Shown: positions 8,629 through 18,149 of the stretch, piece by piece
Numbering within the stretch: position 1 is the first letter of the stretch
How the letters are laid out: every line of letters starts with the position of its first letter
Assembly (NCBI GenBank): GCA_903900805.1
Contig: CAIUOP010000080.1
Location: 1-41,716 of the forward strand
From: an uncultured beta proteobacterium
GTDB lineage: Bacteria > Pseudomonadota > Gammaproteobacteria > Burkholderiales > Burkholderiaceae
Length of the DNA stretch: 41,716 nucleotides
Direction of reading: 5' to 3'
Notes under the pieces: model-generated
Database searches by the model: none
Seen by the model: only the letters and a program-made list of their open reading frames with translations
Told to the model about the DNA's origin: nothing
Translations under genes and position numbers: made by a program

Positions 8629-8907
8629 TAATGTGCTCCTGTAAATGGTTTGCAAATTTATATTTGGCTTATTGAATGTGTGTGATTTTTAAACAAGATC
8701 GGTAACTTGAACTTGACTACCATCAATAATTTCAAAATCGATTAAGACGAGTTTCTGTAATCGGGTAGAAACCCCTATCAATTAAGCCAAAGACTTATTT
8801 CAGTTTACTTATATCTAGACAGAAAAACCGCATTAAAGTCACAAAATAAAAATGGTTATGTATCTAGATTAATGAGAATTACATCTAGGTATTTACCCTA
8901 GTAAGAC
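8629..8907. other. Gene-free stretch upstream of tctC with four CTAG sites
   Basis: No ORF or RNA gene is seen. It should hold the tctC promoter on the minus strand. The distal half has ATCTAG at 8813-8818, 8862-8867 and 8884-8889, plus CCCTAG at 8897-8902. A direct repeat ACTTGA sits at 8705-8716. I could not pick a convincing -35/-10 pair. Confidence 0.5.
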
Positions 8908-8983
8908 TGGTGCCGCTTGCCGGAATCGAACTGGCGACCTTTTCATTACGAATGAACTGCTCTACCAACTGAGCTAAAGCGGC
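8908..8983 (-). tRNA. tRNA-Thr (anticodon CGT)
   Basis: The minus strand folds as a full tRNA: acceptor GCCGCTT/AAGCGGC, D stem GCTC/GAGC with loop AGTTGGTA, anticodon loop TTCGTAA giving CGT (reads ACG, Thr), T arm GCCAG-TTCGATT-CCGGC, discriminator A and an encoded CCA (8910-8908). The anticodon stem's outermost pair is a G-A mismatch. It begins 14 bases after the DUF1854 stop on the same strand, so it may ride on that operon's transcript. Confidence 0.95.
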
Positions 8984-8997
8984 AAATCTGCTTGATT

Positions 8998-9465
8998 CTA
9001 GCGGAAGCGATCCAGAAGCTTTTTGCTGACCTTATCGAGCTGCGTCGAATCCTTGATGATGAATTGCAGGCCATTTGAATCAGCAATCAGCAGAGTATTG
9101 CCTGCAATTCGACGGATATCTTCCTCACCCTTAAGGCGGATACGCGTTGGTCCACGATCCGTTTCAATATCCCAAATACTCGGCGTTGCGAATGTAGATA
9201 CCTTGGTAATTCTCTCAATCACTGGCATAAATTCTCGTGCAGCTAATTCCTCTTCAATCAGGGAAAGCTCTGCCTCTGGGATCAGCGCAACATCAGGAAA
9301 CCAGCATACTTCTTTGCCTGACTGGTTCATGATGCCAATGCCTGCAGCAGGTGCGGTAATTGGAAAGGCGCGCACCGGATACACGCCAATATGGCTCTCA
9401 CCTTTGGCATCGATGAAAACCAAGTTCCCAAGTGCATTGCGCTCTAGCTGTTGGGTCTTATTCAT
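8998..9465 (-). CDS. DUF1854 protein associated with cyanophycin metabolism
   Basis: A 155-residue protein matching the DUF1854 family that accompanies cphA genes in betaproteobacteria. There is no signal peptide or membrane segment, so it should be cytoplasmic. Recognisable parts are an N-terminal beta-rich half with VYPVRAFPITAP (28-39) and a C-terminal half with WDIETDRGPTRIRLKGEEDIRR. The family's molecular function is unknown to me. Its ATG overlaps the stop of the ABC exporter gene (ATGA, 4 bases), with GGAG immediately upstream, so the two proteins are translationally coupled and probably work together. Confidence 0.85.
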   Translation of the reverse strand: MNKTQQLERNALGNLVFIDAKGESHIGVYPVRAFPITAPAAGIGIMNQSGKEVCWFPDVALIPEAELSLIEEELAAREFMPVIERITKVSTFATPSIWDIETDRGPTRIRLKGEEDIRRIAGNTLLIADSNGLQFIIKDSTQLDKVSKKLLDRFR

Positions 9466-11795
9466 ACTCCACCCCCAATGTTCTTAGCAATGACTTCTAA
9501 TTTTTCTTCTTGCAAATCTTCGAGACTCTCGCCAATTGCACCACCCTCAACTAACTCCGCAGCATGACGGAGTTGAGCCTGATATAGGGCGTAGTAAGCA
9601 CCCTGAGCTTCGATTAATTGGTCATGCGAGCCAATCTCAACAATCTCACCCTTATCAAGCACTACAAGGCGGTCAGCCTTTCTGAGGGTCGACAGGCGAT
9701 GTGCAATCGCAATCGTTGTACGACCCTTCACCAGGTTATCCAATGCACGCTGAATTTCTTTTTCAGTAGTCGTATCTACTGAAGAGGTAGCTTCATCCAA
9801 GATCAAGATGCTTGGGTTAATCAGAAGCGCACGTGCAATCGAGATACGTTGACGCTCACCACCTGATAAAGATTGGCCACGCTCACCAACTAAGGAGTCA
9901 TAGCCCAAAGGTAGCCTAAGAATAAATTCATGGGCATGAGCAGCGCGAGCTGCTTCAATAATTTCTTCGCGAGTCGCATCTGATTTTCCATAAGCAATAT
10001 TCTCTGCGATCGTGCCAAAGAATAAGAATGGTTCTTGCAAGACTAAGCCAATACATTTGCGATAGTCAGCTATTCGAATGCTCCGAATATCACGTCCATC
10101 TAAAGAAATTGAGCCTGAGCTCACATCGTAGAAACGGCAGATCAGATTCACTAAGGTGCTCTTACCTGAACCGCTATGCCCTACCAAGCCAATCATTTCA
10201 CCTGGAGCAATATCTAAATCAATCCCTTTAGATACCGCGCGGTTGCCATAGCGAAAGCCTACTCCCCGCAAGGATAGGCGACCTTGAACTGATCCCAAGG
10301 GTGCAGGATTGATAGGCTCAGGAACGCTCGATACGTGGTCCAAAATATCAAAAATGCGCTTAGCGCCCGCAGCTGCTTTTTGGGTATGAGAAACAATCCG
10401 ACTCATCGAATCTAAGCGAATATAAAAACGTCCGATATAGGCCAAGAAGGCAATCAATACGCCGACCGTTACCTTTTGATGCGCAACCTGCCAAATACCA
10501 AAACCCCAGACCACTAGTAAGCCCGTTTCAGTAAGCAAAGTCACTGTCGGAGAAAATAAGCCCCAAACGCGATTGACACGATCATTGATTTGTAAATTAT
10601 GTTTGTTGGAGTCGACAAAACGTTTGAGCTCGCGATCCTCTTGAGCAAATGCTTTGACGACCCGAATGCCCGGGATAGTATCGGCCAAGATGTTGGTCAC
10701 CTCAGACCAAATGCGATCAATCTTTTCAAAGCCAAAGCGCAAGCGATCGCGCACTACATGAATCATCCATACAATAAATGGCAATGGAGCCAATGTCACT
10801 AAGGCCAGTAAAGGATCAATCGATACTAAGATTGCTGCTGTCATGGTAATCATGAGTACATCGGTCACAAAATCTAAAGCGTATAAGGACAAGAAAACAC
10901 AGATACGATCAGTCTCCGCACCAATACGGGCAATCAAGTCACCGGTCCGCTTGCCACCAAAATACTCCAGAGAAAGTTTAAGTAAATGCTCAAAAGTGGT
11001 GTTACGCAAATCAGCGCCAATGCGCTCGCTCACTAAAGCAAGTAAGTAGGTCTTCCACCAACCCAAGCCCCAAGCAACAATAGCGGCTCCAAACAAGGCG
11101 AGCAAATACATACTTGCTAAATGAAAATCAATTGGATTACCTTTCTCATAGGGAATCAACACATGGTCCATCAGTGGCATTGTGAGATAAGGCGGGATGA
11201 GTGTTGCACCTGTTGACAACAAGGTCAGCACAAAACCGAGTGCGAGTTGTTTTTTGTATGGCTTTGCAAAACGCCAGAGTTTAAATAAAGTCCATGTAGA
11301 CGGCGGAGTATCGTCCTCTGGATCGCAAGTAGGACATGCATCTGAATTAGCAGATTTTGGACTTAAGCAAACTGGGCAAACTTGTTTGTCGTACTCACTT
11401 GACTCCCCTTTGCTTTGCTCTTCACCTCTGGTCAGCTGCTGAAAGCTAGATTGGAGACGCAGGACCTGAGGATTTACTGCGAGAGTGAAATACCAGTCCC
11501 TAAGCAAACTATCAGCAGTTTCTAGCCTTAAATGACCGACTCCTGCATGGTCCCCATGAACCAAATACTGCCCTTGACCCAGAGGCCAAGACTGAAATTG
11601 CTTGCCATCAGTCCAAAAAAGACCGTCTTCGCTCAGTAAAAGCAAACTTTTTTCAAAGCGTAAATCTGCATCTAAATCCAACTCAACCCATGCTAGCAAG
11701 GCATCTAGGCTGCGGATAGGGGATTTTTCGCCCTGCAAAAAAGACTGCCAATAGCTTGGCAAGCTTGGAGCAAAAGGTAAGATTTCTGGCTTCAT
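9462..11795 (-). CDS. Cyanophycin-associated ABC exporter-type half transporter with N-terminal zinc ribbon
   Basis: 777 residues. Residues 1-135 are a soluble domain, then a cysteine zinc ribbon (C140-x2-C143, C154-x2-C157), an exporter-type six-helix membrane domain (about 185-470), and a nucleotide-binding domain with Walker A GHSGSGKST, signature LSGGERQR, Walker B LILDEATS and the switch histidine (IAHRLST). This is a half transporter that should dimerise. The extra soluble N-terminus is unusual for the MsbA-like class. It diverges from cphA' and overlaps the DUF1854 gene, matching the family named as associated with cyanophycin metabolism; what it moves is unknown. A -10-like TATACT lies 10 nt before the ATG. 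Confidence 0.88.
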   Translation of the reverse strand: MKPEILPFAPSLPSYWQSFLQGEKSPIRSLDALLAWVELDLDADLRFEKSLLLLSEDGLFWTDGKQFQSWPLGQGQYLVHGDHAGVGHLRLETADSLLRDWYFTLAVNPQVLRLQSSFQQLTRGEEQSKGESSEYDKQVCPVCLSPKSANSDACPTCDPEDDTPPSTWTLFKLWRFAKPYKKQLALGFVLTLLSTGATLIPPYLTMPLMDHVLIPYEKGNPIDFHLASMYLLALFGAAIVAWGLGWWKTYLLALVSERIGADLRNTTFEHLLKLSLEYFGGKRTGDLIARIGAETDRICVFLSLYALDFVTDVLMITMTAAILVSIDPLLALVTLAPLPFIVWMIHVVRDRLRFGFEKIDRIWSEVTNILADTIPGIRVVKAFAQEDRELKRFVDSNKHNLQINDRVNRVWGLFSPTVTLLTETGLLVVWGFGIWQVAHQKVTVGVLIAFLAYIGRFYIRLDSMSRIVSHTQKAAAGAKRIFDILDHVSSVPEPINPAPLGSVQGRLSLRGVGFRYGNRAVSKGIDLDIAPGEMIGLVGHSGSGKSTLVNLICRFYDVSSGSISLDGRDIRSIRIADYRKCIGLVLQEPFLFFGTIAENIAYGKSDATREEIIEAARAAHAHEFILRLPLGYDSLVGERGQSLSGGERQRISIARALLINPSILILDEATSSVDTTTEKEIQRALDNLVKGRTTIAIAHRLSTLRKADRLVVLDKGEIVEIGSHDQLIEAQGAYYALYQAQLRHAAELVEGGAIGESLEDLQEEKLEVIAKNIGGGV

Positions 11796-11813
11796 CGACT
11801 CTAAAAGTATAGT

Positions 11814-11860
11814 GGAGCTAGATTTTTTAGATTTATAGCTCCTGTCAACTTTGGAGCTCT
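11814..11860. promoter_or_regulatory. Repeated GGAGCT motif in the cyanophycin divergent promoter region
   Basis: GGAGCTA (11814-11820) and TAGCTCC (11836-11842) form a perfect 7-bp inverted repeat 15 bp apart, and a third copy GGAGCTC follows at 11853-11859. Centres are about 22 and 17 bp apart, close to two turns of the helix. This lies between the ABC gene and cphA' and is a reasonable operator candidate for an unknown regulator. Confidence 0.4.
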
Positions 11861-11901
11861 AAAAAGCGTTTAATTAAGGTAGCAGGCCTTTTTATGTATT
11901 T

Positions 11902-11930
11902 TTGCTAATTATGTGAGTTTTAAATAAAAA
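11902..11930 (+). promoter_or_regulatory. Candidate promoter of cphA'-cphA
   Basis: TTGCTA (11902-11907) and TAAAAA (11925-11930) are separated by 17 bp, facing cphA'. Each hexamer matches the sigma-70 consensus only in part, and the region is AT-rich, so this is tentative. It would give a leader of about 60 nt. Confidence 0.3.
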
Positions 11931-11998
11931 TAGAAACAGAGAGACTGTCTAATGTGTCATAGCCAAAACCTGGCCTAAGCACTCGCAACATCCTATAC

Positions 11999-14191
11999 AT
12001 GCCCCAATTACTAGATAAATCCATCGAGATCCTCAGCGTGAAGCATCTCCGTGGCCCCAATATGTGGACCTACCATCCCGTTATTGAGGTTTGGGTTGAT
12101 ATTGGCGATCTAGAAGACTACCCCTCTAATTTAATCCCGGGCTTTTATGACCGTTTGGTTGAGGCCTTACCTAGCCTTGTGGAGCATCGTTGTAGCATTG
12201 GGGAAACTGGCGGCTTTCTTATGAGGGTTAAAGAAGGTACATGGCCTGCTCACATCATGGAGCATCTCACACTAGAGCTGCAAAATTTAGCCGGCATTCC
12301 GGGTGGTTTTGGCAAGGCGCGTGATGGTGATCGCCGCGGAGTGTACAAAGTGATGGTGAGTGCCATCAATGAAGAAGTTACACTGACCGCCCTTAAATAT
12401 GCGCGTGATCTGTATTTAGCTTTAGTACAAGATAACAAAGACTGCGTTGCGCAAGTACGCACTATTATTGAAGAGCTGCGTGATCTTGGTGATGATCTTT
12501 TGCTTGGGCCAAGCACAGCATGCATTGTGAATGCAGCCGAAGAGCGAGGCATTCCTTCAATCCGTTTATCTGAAGGTAACTTAGTGCAATTAGGCTATGG
12601 CGCTAAACAACGCCGCATCTGGACTGCAGAGACTGATCAAACCAGCGCCATTGCAGAAACCATTTCCAGAGATAAAGACTTAACTAAGAGTTTGCTACGT
12701 AGTGCTGGCGTACCTACTCCTGAAGGCAGAACTGTTACTAGCGCTGATGATGCTTGGGAAGCTGCCCAAGACATTGGCCTGCCGGTAGTTGTAAAACCGA
12801 TCGATGGTAATCACGGTCGTGGTGTTTTTATTAACCTGTATACCCAACAAGAAATTGAAGCTGCTTATGCAGTAGCCATTGATGAAGGTAGCGAAGTATT
12901 GGTTGAGCGTCATATCGTTGGGGATGAGCACCGCTTACTGGTAGTAGGCAATAAAGTAGTTGCTGCAGCTAAAGGTGAAACTGTTTGGGTTACCGGTGAT
13001 GGTAAACATACTGTTCATGAACTTATTCAAATTCAGATTAACTCTGATCCCCGTCGCGGTACTGCAGAAGAATGCCCACTTAATCCTGTTCGCATTGACT
13101 CAGCAGTTGAATTAGAGCTTGCACGTCAACAACTAGCCGGCGATAGCATTCCTACTGTTGATCATAAAGTGCTGATCCAAAGTAATGGCAACGTTGCTTT
13201 TGATGTAACCGATCTGGTTCATCCCGACGTTGCCCACCAGGTAGCCTTGGCTGCACGCGTAGTTGGTCTAGAAATCGCTGGAGTTGATTTGGTTGCTCAA
13301 GATATCAGTCGCCCAATGGCAGAACAAAATGCAGCCATTGTGGAAGTCAATGCTGGCCCAGGTCTATTAATGCACTTAAAGCCAGCTAGCGGTAAACCAC
13401 AACCGGTCGGTAAAGAAATTGCTAACCACCTCTTTCCTCCTGACACGGATTTTCGTATTCCAGTCGTAGGTATTTGCGGTGAACATGGCAAAACGCCTGT
13501 TGCAGAAATGATTGCACACTTCTTACGTCTTACTAATGCCTATGTTGGCCTCTCATGTAGTAAAGGTCTGTTCTTTGGTAATCGTGCAATCCCAAATACC
13601 AATGCATCTAATTGGCAAAATGCGCGTCGCACTTTATTAAACCGCGCAGTAGAAGCAGTCGTGATTGAAAACAATCACCTCTCTATGCTGATTGAAGGCT
13701 TAGCTTACGATCGCTGCCAAGTTGGGGTTGTTCTAAATGTAGATCCCAAAGCGAACTTTCCTCAATATGCTATCTACGATGAAGAACAAGTCTTTAGCAT
13801 CGTGCGCACCCAGATTGATGTCGTACTCCCAAATGGAATTGGGGTTCTTAATGCAGATGATCCAATGTGTGTTCAGATGGCAGAGCTCTGTGATGGTCAA
13901 ATCATCTTCTTCAGTGAAGATCCAAATTCTGAAGTCGTCAAAACCCATCTACAAAATGGTGGTCGCGCTGTTCTAGTTGGCAAACAACAAATTACCCTCA
14001 AGTCTGGCAAACTGGATCAGAAATCGATTCCCGTGCCACGTCACTCAGAGTCAGACTCTAGTGCACCTTGGAAAGGTATGAACCTAGGTGCAGCGATTGC
14101 TGCAGCTTGGGCCTTAGATATTCCATTTAATGTTATTGAAGCTGGCGCAGAAACATTTGTCCCCGACCTCACCACTGCGATAGGGGCTTAA
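11999..14191 (+). CDS. cphA': Cyanophycin synthetase-like protein CphA' (second, truncated paralogue)
   Basis: A 730-residue paralogue of the downstream CphA. The N-terminal domain (1-160) has KHLRGPNMW and a conserved HIMEHLTLELQNLAG helix; an ATP-grasp domain (about 215-480) keeps VVKPIDGNHGRGV (264-276) and VEVNAGPG (448-455), so aspartate addition is plausible. The Mur-ligase half is decayed: the P-loop reads GEHGKTP (494-500) instead of GTNGKTT, the usual NIGxGDHLG is replaced by NVDPKANFP, and the C-terminal Mur domain is absent (856 residues in CphA). It abuts cphA with no gap. The start matches homologues from memory, but there is no clear Shine-Dalgarno. Confidence 0.88.
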   Translation: MPQLLDKSIEILSVKHLRGPNMWTYHPVIEVWVDIGDLEDYPSNLIPGFYDRLVEALPSLVEHRCSIGETGGFLMRVKEGTWPAHIMEHLTLELQNLAGIPGGFGKARDGDRRGVYKVMVSAINEEVTLTALKYARDLYLALVQDNKDCVAQVRTIIEELRDLGDDLLLGPSTACIVNAAEERGIPSIRLSEGNLVQLGYGAKQRRIWTAETDQTSAIAETISRDKDLTKSLLRSAGVPTPEGRTVTSADDAWEAAQDIGLPVVVKPIDGNHGRGVFINLYTQQEIEAAYAVAIDEGSEVLVERHIVGDEHRLLVVGNKVVAAAKGETVWVTGDGKHTVHELIQIQINSDPRRGTAEECPLNPVRIDSAVELELARQQLAGDSIPTVDHKVLIQSNGNVAFDVTDLVHPDVAHQVALAARVVGLEIAGVDLVAQDISRPMAEQNAAIVEVNAGPGLLMHLKPASGKPQPVGKEIANHLFPPDTDFRIPVVGICGEHGKTPVAEMIAHFLRLTNAYVGLSCSKGLFFGNRAIPNTNASNWQNARRTLLNRAVEAVVIENNHLSMLIEGLAYDRCQVGVVLNVDPKANFPQYAIYDEEQVFSIVRTQIDVVLPNGIGVLNADDPMCVQMAELCDGQIIFFSEDPNSEVVKTHLQNGGRAVLVGKQQITLKSGKLDQKSIPVPRHSESDSSAPWKGMNLGAAIAAAWALDIPFNVIEAGAETFVPDLTTAIGA

Positions 14192-16762
14192 TTGGAAATC
14201 ACCCGTATCCGTATGTTACGCGGCCCTAATTTATGGAGCCGCCACACTGCTTTAGAAGCGATTGTTTCTTGTGACGAGTCGGAGCGCTCAATCGATTCCA
14301 TCCCCCAATTTGAAAGCAAGATTCGTGAACGCTTTCCGCAATTGGGCAGTATGCGCCGCGGCGGCCAAAATGAAGTGCTTTCTTTAGCCCATGCTTTGGA
14401 ACATGCCGCACTGGGTTTACAGGCACAAGCAGGCTGTCCTGTTACCTTTAGTCGCGCAGTTCAAACTATTGATGTTGGTGTTTACCAAGTTGTCGTGGAA
14501 TATACCGAAGAAGTTGTTGGTCGAATGGCCTTTGATTTCGCCTTTGCCCTCATTCAAGCCACATTGAATGATGCGCCTTTTGATCTAGCTGCTGCTCTCT
14601 CTGAACTAGAAGCTTTATATGAGGACGTACGGCTTGGTCCTAGTACTGGCTCCATTGTTGATGCCGCTATACAGCGCAATATTCCTTACCGTCGCATGAC
14701 TGAAGGCAGTATGGTGCAGTTTGGCTGGGGCAGTAAACAAAAACGTATCCAAGCAGCTGAAACTAGTGACACCAGCGCAATTGCCGAAGCAATTGCCCAA
14801 GATAAAGAATTAACCAAGAACTTACTGGCAGCTGCCGGAGTATCAGTACCTGTTGGCAAGGTGGTAACTACTGCTGATAACGCTTGGCGTGCTGCACAAA
14901 AAATTGGGGGCCCGATTGTTCTCAAACCCAAAGATGGCAATCAAGGTAAAGGTGTTGTTGCTAATATTCAAACTGAAGAAGATATCCGTGCCGGCTTTGA
15001 AGTGACTCAAGGCTTTGGTAGTGAAACTATTGTGGAACGCTACCTTCCTGGAGCTGACTATCGCTTACTGGTAGTTGGCAATCGTCTTTCTGCTGCAGCA
15101 CGTCGTGAACCTGCTCAGATTGTTGGAGATGGCACGCATACGGTAGCCGAATTGATTGATATCGAAAATAAGAATCCCTTGCGCGGCGATGGACATGCCA
15201 CAGCACTTACCAAAATACGACTTGATGACATTGCCTTAGCGCACTTAGCCAGTAATGGCCTGAGTCCTCAGTTCACTCCTAAAATCGGTGAACGTGTCTT
15301 ACTTCGCAACAATGCAAACTTAAGTACCGGTGGCACGGCCACTGATGTCACTGATGATGTCCATCCCGATGTCGCTGCGAGCGCAATCGCTGCAGCGCAG
15401 ATGATTGGTCTTGATATTGCTGGCGTAGACATCTTGTGCGAAGCAATTTATAAACCCCTAGAACAGCAAGGCGGCGGTATTGTGGAAGTGAACGCTGCTC
15501 CTGGCTTGCGGATGCACCTCAAACCATCTTATGGCAAGAGTCGTCCGGTTGGTGAAGACATAATTAATACCTTATTTCCTGCTGGTGAAGATGGCCGTAT
15601 TCCAGTTGTTGCAGTTACTGGCACCAATGGTAAAACAACTACTGTTCGTTTAATTACTCATTTATTAAATGAAACTGGGCTTCGTGTTGGCATGACTACG
15701 ACTGATGGTGTTTATGTCAATCATTGCTTAATTGACTCTGGTGATTGCAGTGGGCCCAAGAGCGCACGTAACGTATTGATGCATCCAGATGTCGATGCGG
15801 CCGTATTAGAAACTGCACGTGGCGGTATGTTGCGTGAAGGACTTGGTTTTGATCGCTGTGAAGTAGCTGTAGTGACTAATATTGGTGAAGGTGATCACCT
15901 TGGTTTGAATTACATTACTAGCGTTGAAGATTTGGTAATTCTTAAACGGGTTATCGTACAAAATGTGGTGCCAACTGGCGCTGCCGTCCTAAATGCTGCT
16001 GACCCTATGGTGGCAAAGATGGGGGACAAATGCTCTGGTCGCGTCATTTTCTTTGCCCAGAACCAGCACCATCCAGTCATCGCTGCACATCGCGCCAAAA
16101 ATAAGAAAGTTATCTTTTTTGATGGTACCTACATTGTTGCCTCAAAAGGTTCGCGCGTCATGTACCGCTTCCCTGTTAGTGAAATTCCACTCACCCAAAA
16201 TGGCGTACTCGGTTTTCAGGTAGAAAATGCCATGGCTGCAATTGGTGCAGCCTGGGCGCTCGGCTTAGATGCAGAGAAAATTGCGCGTGGCTTACACAGT
16301 TTTGAGAGCGATGCCAACTCTGTCCCGGGTCGCTTTAATCAGTTCCAGCACAATGGTGCAACTGTCATTGCAGACTATGGCCACAATCCAGATGCAATGC
16401 GCGCCCTAGCAAGTGCCATTGAGGCCATGAAACCTAAAAAGAGTCATGTTGTGATTAGCGGTGCCGGCGATCGGCGCGATGAGGATATTCGCGATCTCAC
16501 TCGCGTTCTTGGCAACTCATTTGATAATGTCATCTTGTATCAAGATGCTTGTCAACGTGGACGTGAAGATGGTGAGGTGCTTAAGCTCCTACAAGAAGGA
16601 CTAGTAGGTGCAACTAAAGCTAAGCAAGTGAAGGAAATTCATGGGGAGTTCAAGGCGATTGATACTGCTCTAAACGATATCTCCGCAGGAGATATCTGTC
16701 TTATTCTGATTGATCAAGTCGAAGAATCACTCGCCTACCTCAAGGAAAAAGTGAAGCCCTAA
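14192..16762 (+). CDS. cphA: Cyanophycin synthetase CphA
   Basis: An 856-residue enzyme that builds cyanophycin, a poly-aspartate chain with arginine on the side chains, using ATP. The N-terminal domain begins with [18 protein letters not shown]; the ATP-grasp domain has [13 protein letters not shown] (243-255) and VEVNAAPG (431-438); the Mur-ligase module has an intact P-loop GTNGKTT (477-483), [13 protein letters not shown] and NIGEGDHLG motifs, and a C-terminal domain with DYGHNPDAM and [11 protein letters not shown]. The start is TTG directly after the cphA' stop, with AGGGG 5 nt upstream (14182-14186). Its stop overlaps fbp on the other strand by 4 bases. No cyanophycinase is present in the window. 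Confidence 0.95.
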   Translation: MEITRIRMLRGPNLWSRHTALEAIVSCDESERSIDSIPQFESKIRERFPQLGSMRRGGQNEVLSLAHALEHAALGLQAQAGCPVTFSRAVQTIDVGVYQVVVEYTEEVVGRMAFDFAFALIQATLNDAPFDLAAALSELEALYEDVRLGPSTGSIVDAAIQRNIPYRRMTEGSMVQFGWGSKQKRIQAAETSDTSAIAEAIAQDKELTKNLLAAAGVSVPVGKVVTTADNAWRAAQKIGGPIVLKPKDGNQGKGVVANIQTEEDIRAGFEVTQGFGSETIVERYLPGADYRLLVVGNRLSAAARREPAQIVGDGTHTVAELIDIENKNPLRGDGHATALTKIRLDDIALAHLASNGLSPQFTPKIGERVLLRNNANLSTGGTATDVTDDVHPDVAASAIAAAQMIGLDIAGVDILCEAIYKPLEQQGGGIVEVNAAPGLRMHLKPSYGKSRPVGEDIINTLFPAGEDGRIPVVAVTGTNGKTTTVRLITHLLNETGLRVGMTTTDGVYVNHCLIDSGDCSGPKSARNVLMHPDVDAAVLETARGGMLREGLGFDRCEVAVVTNIGEGDHLGLNYITSVEDLVILKRVIVQNVVPTGAAVLNAADPMVAKMGDKCSGRVIFFAQNQHHPVIAAHRAKNKKVIFFDGTYIVASKGSRVMYRFPVSEIPLTQNGVLGFQVENAMAAIGAAWALGLDAEKIARGLHSFESDANSVPGRFNQFQHNGATVIADYGHNPDAMRALASAIEAMKPKKSHVVISGAGDRRDEDIRDLTRVLGNSFDNVILYQDACQRGREDGEVLKLLQEGLVGATKAKQVKEIHGEFKAIDTALNDISAGDICLILIDQVEESLAYLKEKVKP

Positions 16763-17757
16763 GAGTGGTATTGCTTTAGTCGCTCAATCTCTTCTTTAGA
16801 TCCCAGCATCACTGAGACGCGCTCATGCAAGCCTGTTGGCTGGAGATCCATAATGGTCTGAGTGCCATTAATCGACGCACCACCAGCCTGTTCTACCAAA
16901 AAACTCATCGGATTTGCTTCATACATCAAGCGCAACTTCCCAGCTTTCTTTGGATCACGCTTATCCCAGGGATACATAAATACACCACCACGGGATAAAA
17001 CTCTGTGCACGTCGGCCACCATCGATGCAATCCAGCGCATATTAAAATCTTTATCACGCACGCCAGTAGTGCCAGCTAAACACTCTTCTACATAGCGGCG
17101 CACTGGATCAGCCCAGTGACGCATATTGGACATATTGATCGCAAACTCTTTAGTAGAAGGTGAAATGGTCACAGCATCTTTAATTAATAAGAACTCACTA
17201 GTCTCTTTATTTAAGGTGAACATCACTACACCATCGCCTAGAGTAAGCGCCATGGTAGTTTGGGGACCATAAACGACATAACCAGCAGCCACTTGGTGGC
17301 GACCTGATAATAAGAAGTCCGAAGTTTGCAGTGGTGCACTAGGATCTTGCTTCTTGAGTATTGAAAAAATAGTACCGATGGATACATTCACATCGATGTT
17401 AGATGAGCCATCCAGTGGATCAAACAAGAGAAGATAGTCGCCAGTACCTTGCACTGCTACAGGCAATTCCATTTCTTCTGAAGCAAGGCCTGCAAGGGAT
17501 TTACATTCTTTAACGCCATCCATCAATTGATCATTCGCAATGATGTCGAGCTTTTGTTGTACTTCACCTTGCACATTGCCGCTACCAGCAGAACCTAACA
17601 AACCAATCAAGGCTCCCTGCGCTACTTCATGACTAAGAGTAGAGCATGTATTAACTACTGCGAGCAATAAATCCTGCAGACCCGCAGGTATCGCAGCACC
17701 CTTCGGTTTAGTACTAACTAAATACTGTTTGAAATTGGTATTGATACTTGAGGACAA
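16759..17757 (-). CDS. fbp: Fructose-1,6-bisphosphatase class I
   Basis: 332 residues; converts fructose-1,6-bisphosphate to fructose-6-phosphate in gluconeogenesis. Visible signatures are [16 protein letters not shown] near the N-terminus, the metal site ASEEME, the [11 protein letters not shown] block (112-122) and the C-terminal [12 protein letters not shown], all class I. The frame opens at a TTG at 17781 with no well-spaced ribosome binding site; I prefer the TTG at 17757 because GGAG lies 8 nt upstream and the protein then starts like relatives ([12 protein letters not shown]). There is no ATG near either. It converges on cphA with a 4-base stop overlap. Confidence 0.93.
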   Translation of the reverse strand: MSSSINTNFKQYLVSTKPKGAAIPAGLQDLLLAVVNTCSTLSHEVAQGALIGLLGSAGSGNVQGEVQQKLDIIANDQLMDGVKECKSLAGLASEEMELPVAVQGTGDYLLLFDPLDGSSNIDVNVSIGTIFSILKKQDPSAPLQTSDFLLSGRHQVAAGYVVYGPQTTMALTLGDGVVMFTLNKETSEFLLIKDAVTISPSTKEFAINMSNMRHWADPVRRYVEECLAGTTGVRDKDFNMRWIASMVADVHRVLSRGGVFMYPWDKRDPKKAGKLRLMYEANPMSFLVEQAGGASINGTQTIMDLQPTGLHERVSVMLGSKEEIERLKQYHS

Positions 17758-17913
17758 AGGTATTTCTCCGATTGTGACCAATGAAGTTCTTTAAAGCTCC
17801 ATTTTGCCTTGTTCTCAGTGAAAGCTTTAAAAAGGATCATTTTCTTACAGAAAATTAGGTATTTAAAGTCCTTAAGTTAAGGAAATTATATTTTTAGATG
17901 CTGATTTAGATGT

Positions 17914-17934
17914 TATAATGCATCATTATTGATG
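17914..17934 (+). promoter_or_regulatory. vapBC promoter and overlapping operator palindromes
   Basis: An extended -10 (TGT then TATAAT at 17914-17919) with a weak -35 (TTTTTA, 17891-17896) drives vapB. Two overlapping perfect inverted repeats cover the -10 and start region: ATAATG-CAT-CATTAT (17915-17929) and CATCA-TTAT-TGATG (17921-17934). Such palindromes are typical antitoxin binding sites for autorepression. Confidence 0.65.
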
Positions 17935-17943
17935 AGGATAAAT

Positions 17944-18147
17944 ATGCGAACAACTGTGACAATTGACGACGACCTCTACCAGAGAGGGCTAGATCTTGCT
18001 GATCCTGCAATGGATAAGGCCGATCTATTTCGTGAGGCTATCAATGTTTTTATACGAGTTCAGGTAGCAAAAAGACTGGCATCTTTGGGTGGTAAATCGC
18101 CTCAAATGAAGAGTATCCCCCGTCGCAGACCTAAAAGTGGTCAGTAA
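17944..18147 (+). CDS. vapB: VapB-type antitoxin (type II TA)
   Basis: 67 residues starting [19 protein letters not shown], the ribbon-helix-helix N-terminus of the VapB family that binds DNA as a dimer and neutralises VapC through its C-terminus. The C-terminus is basic and proline-rich (IPRRRPKSG). The ATG at 17944 has GAGG 6 nt before it; the frame opens at 17929, but that ATG has no ribosome binding site and falls in the operator. It stands two bases before vapC, the normal antitoxin-first order. Confidence 0.86.
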   Translation: MRTTVTIDDDLYQRGLDLADPAMDKADLFREAINVFIRVQVAKRLASLGGKSPQMKSIPRRRPKSGQ

Positions 18148-18149
18148 TT

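Noticed and set aside
15910..16223. Overlapping ORFs on both strands inside cphA
   Set aside because: They are shadows of the strongly conserved Mur-ligase domain of CphA; no start signal or family resemblance.
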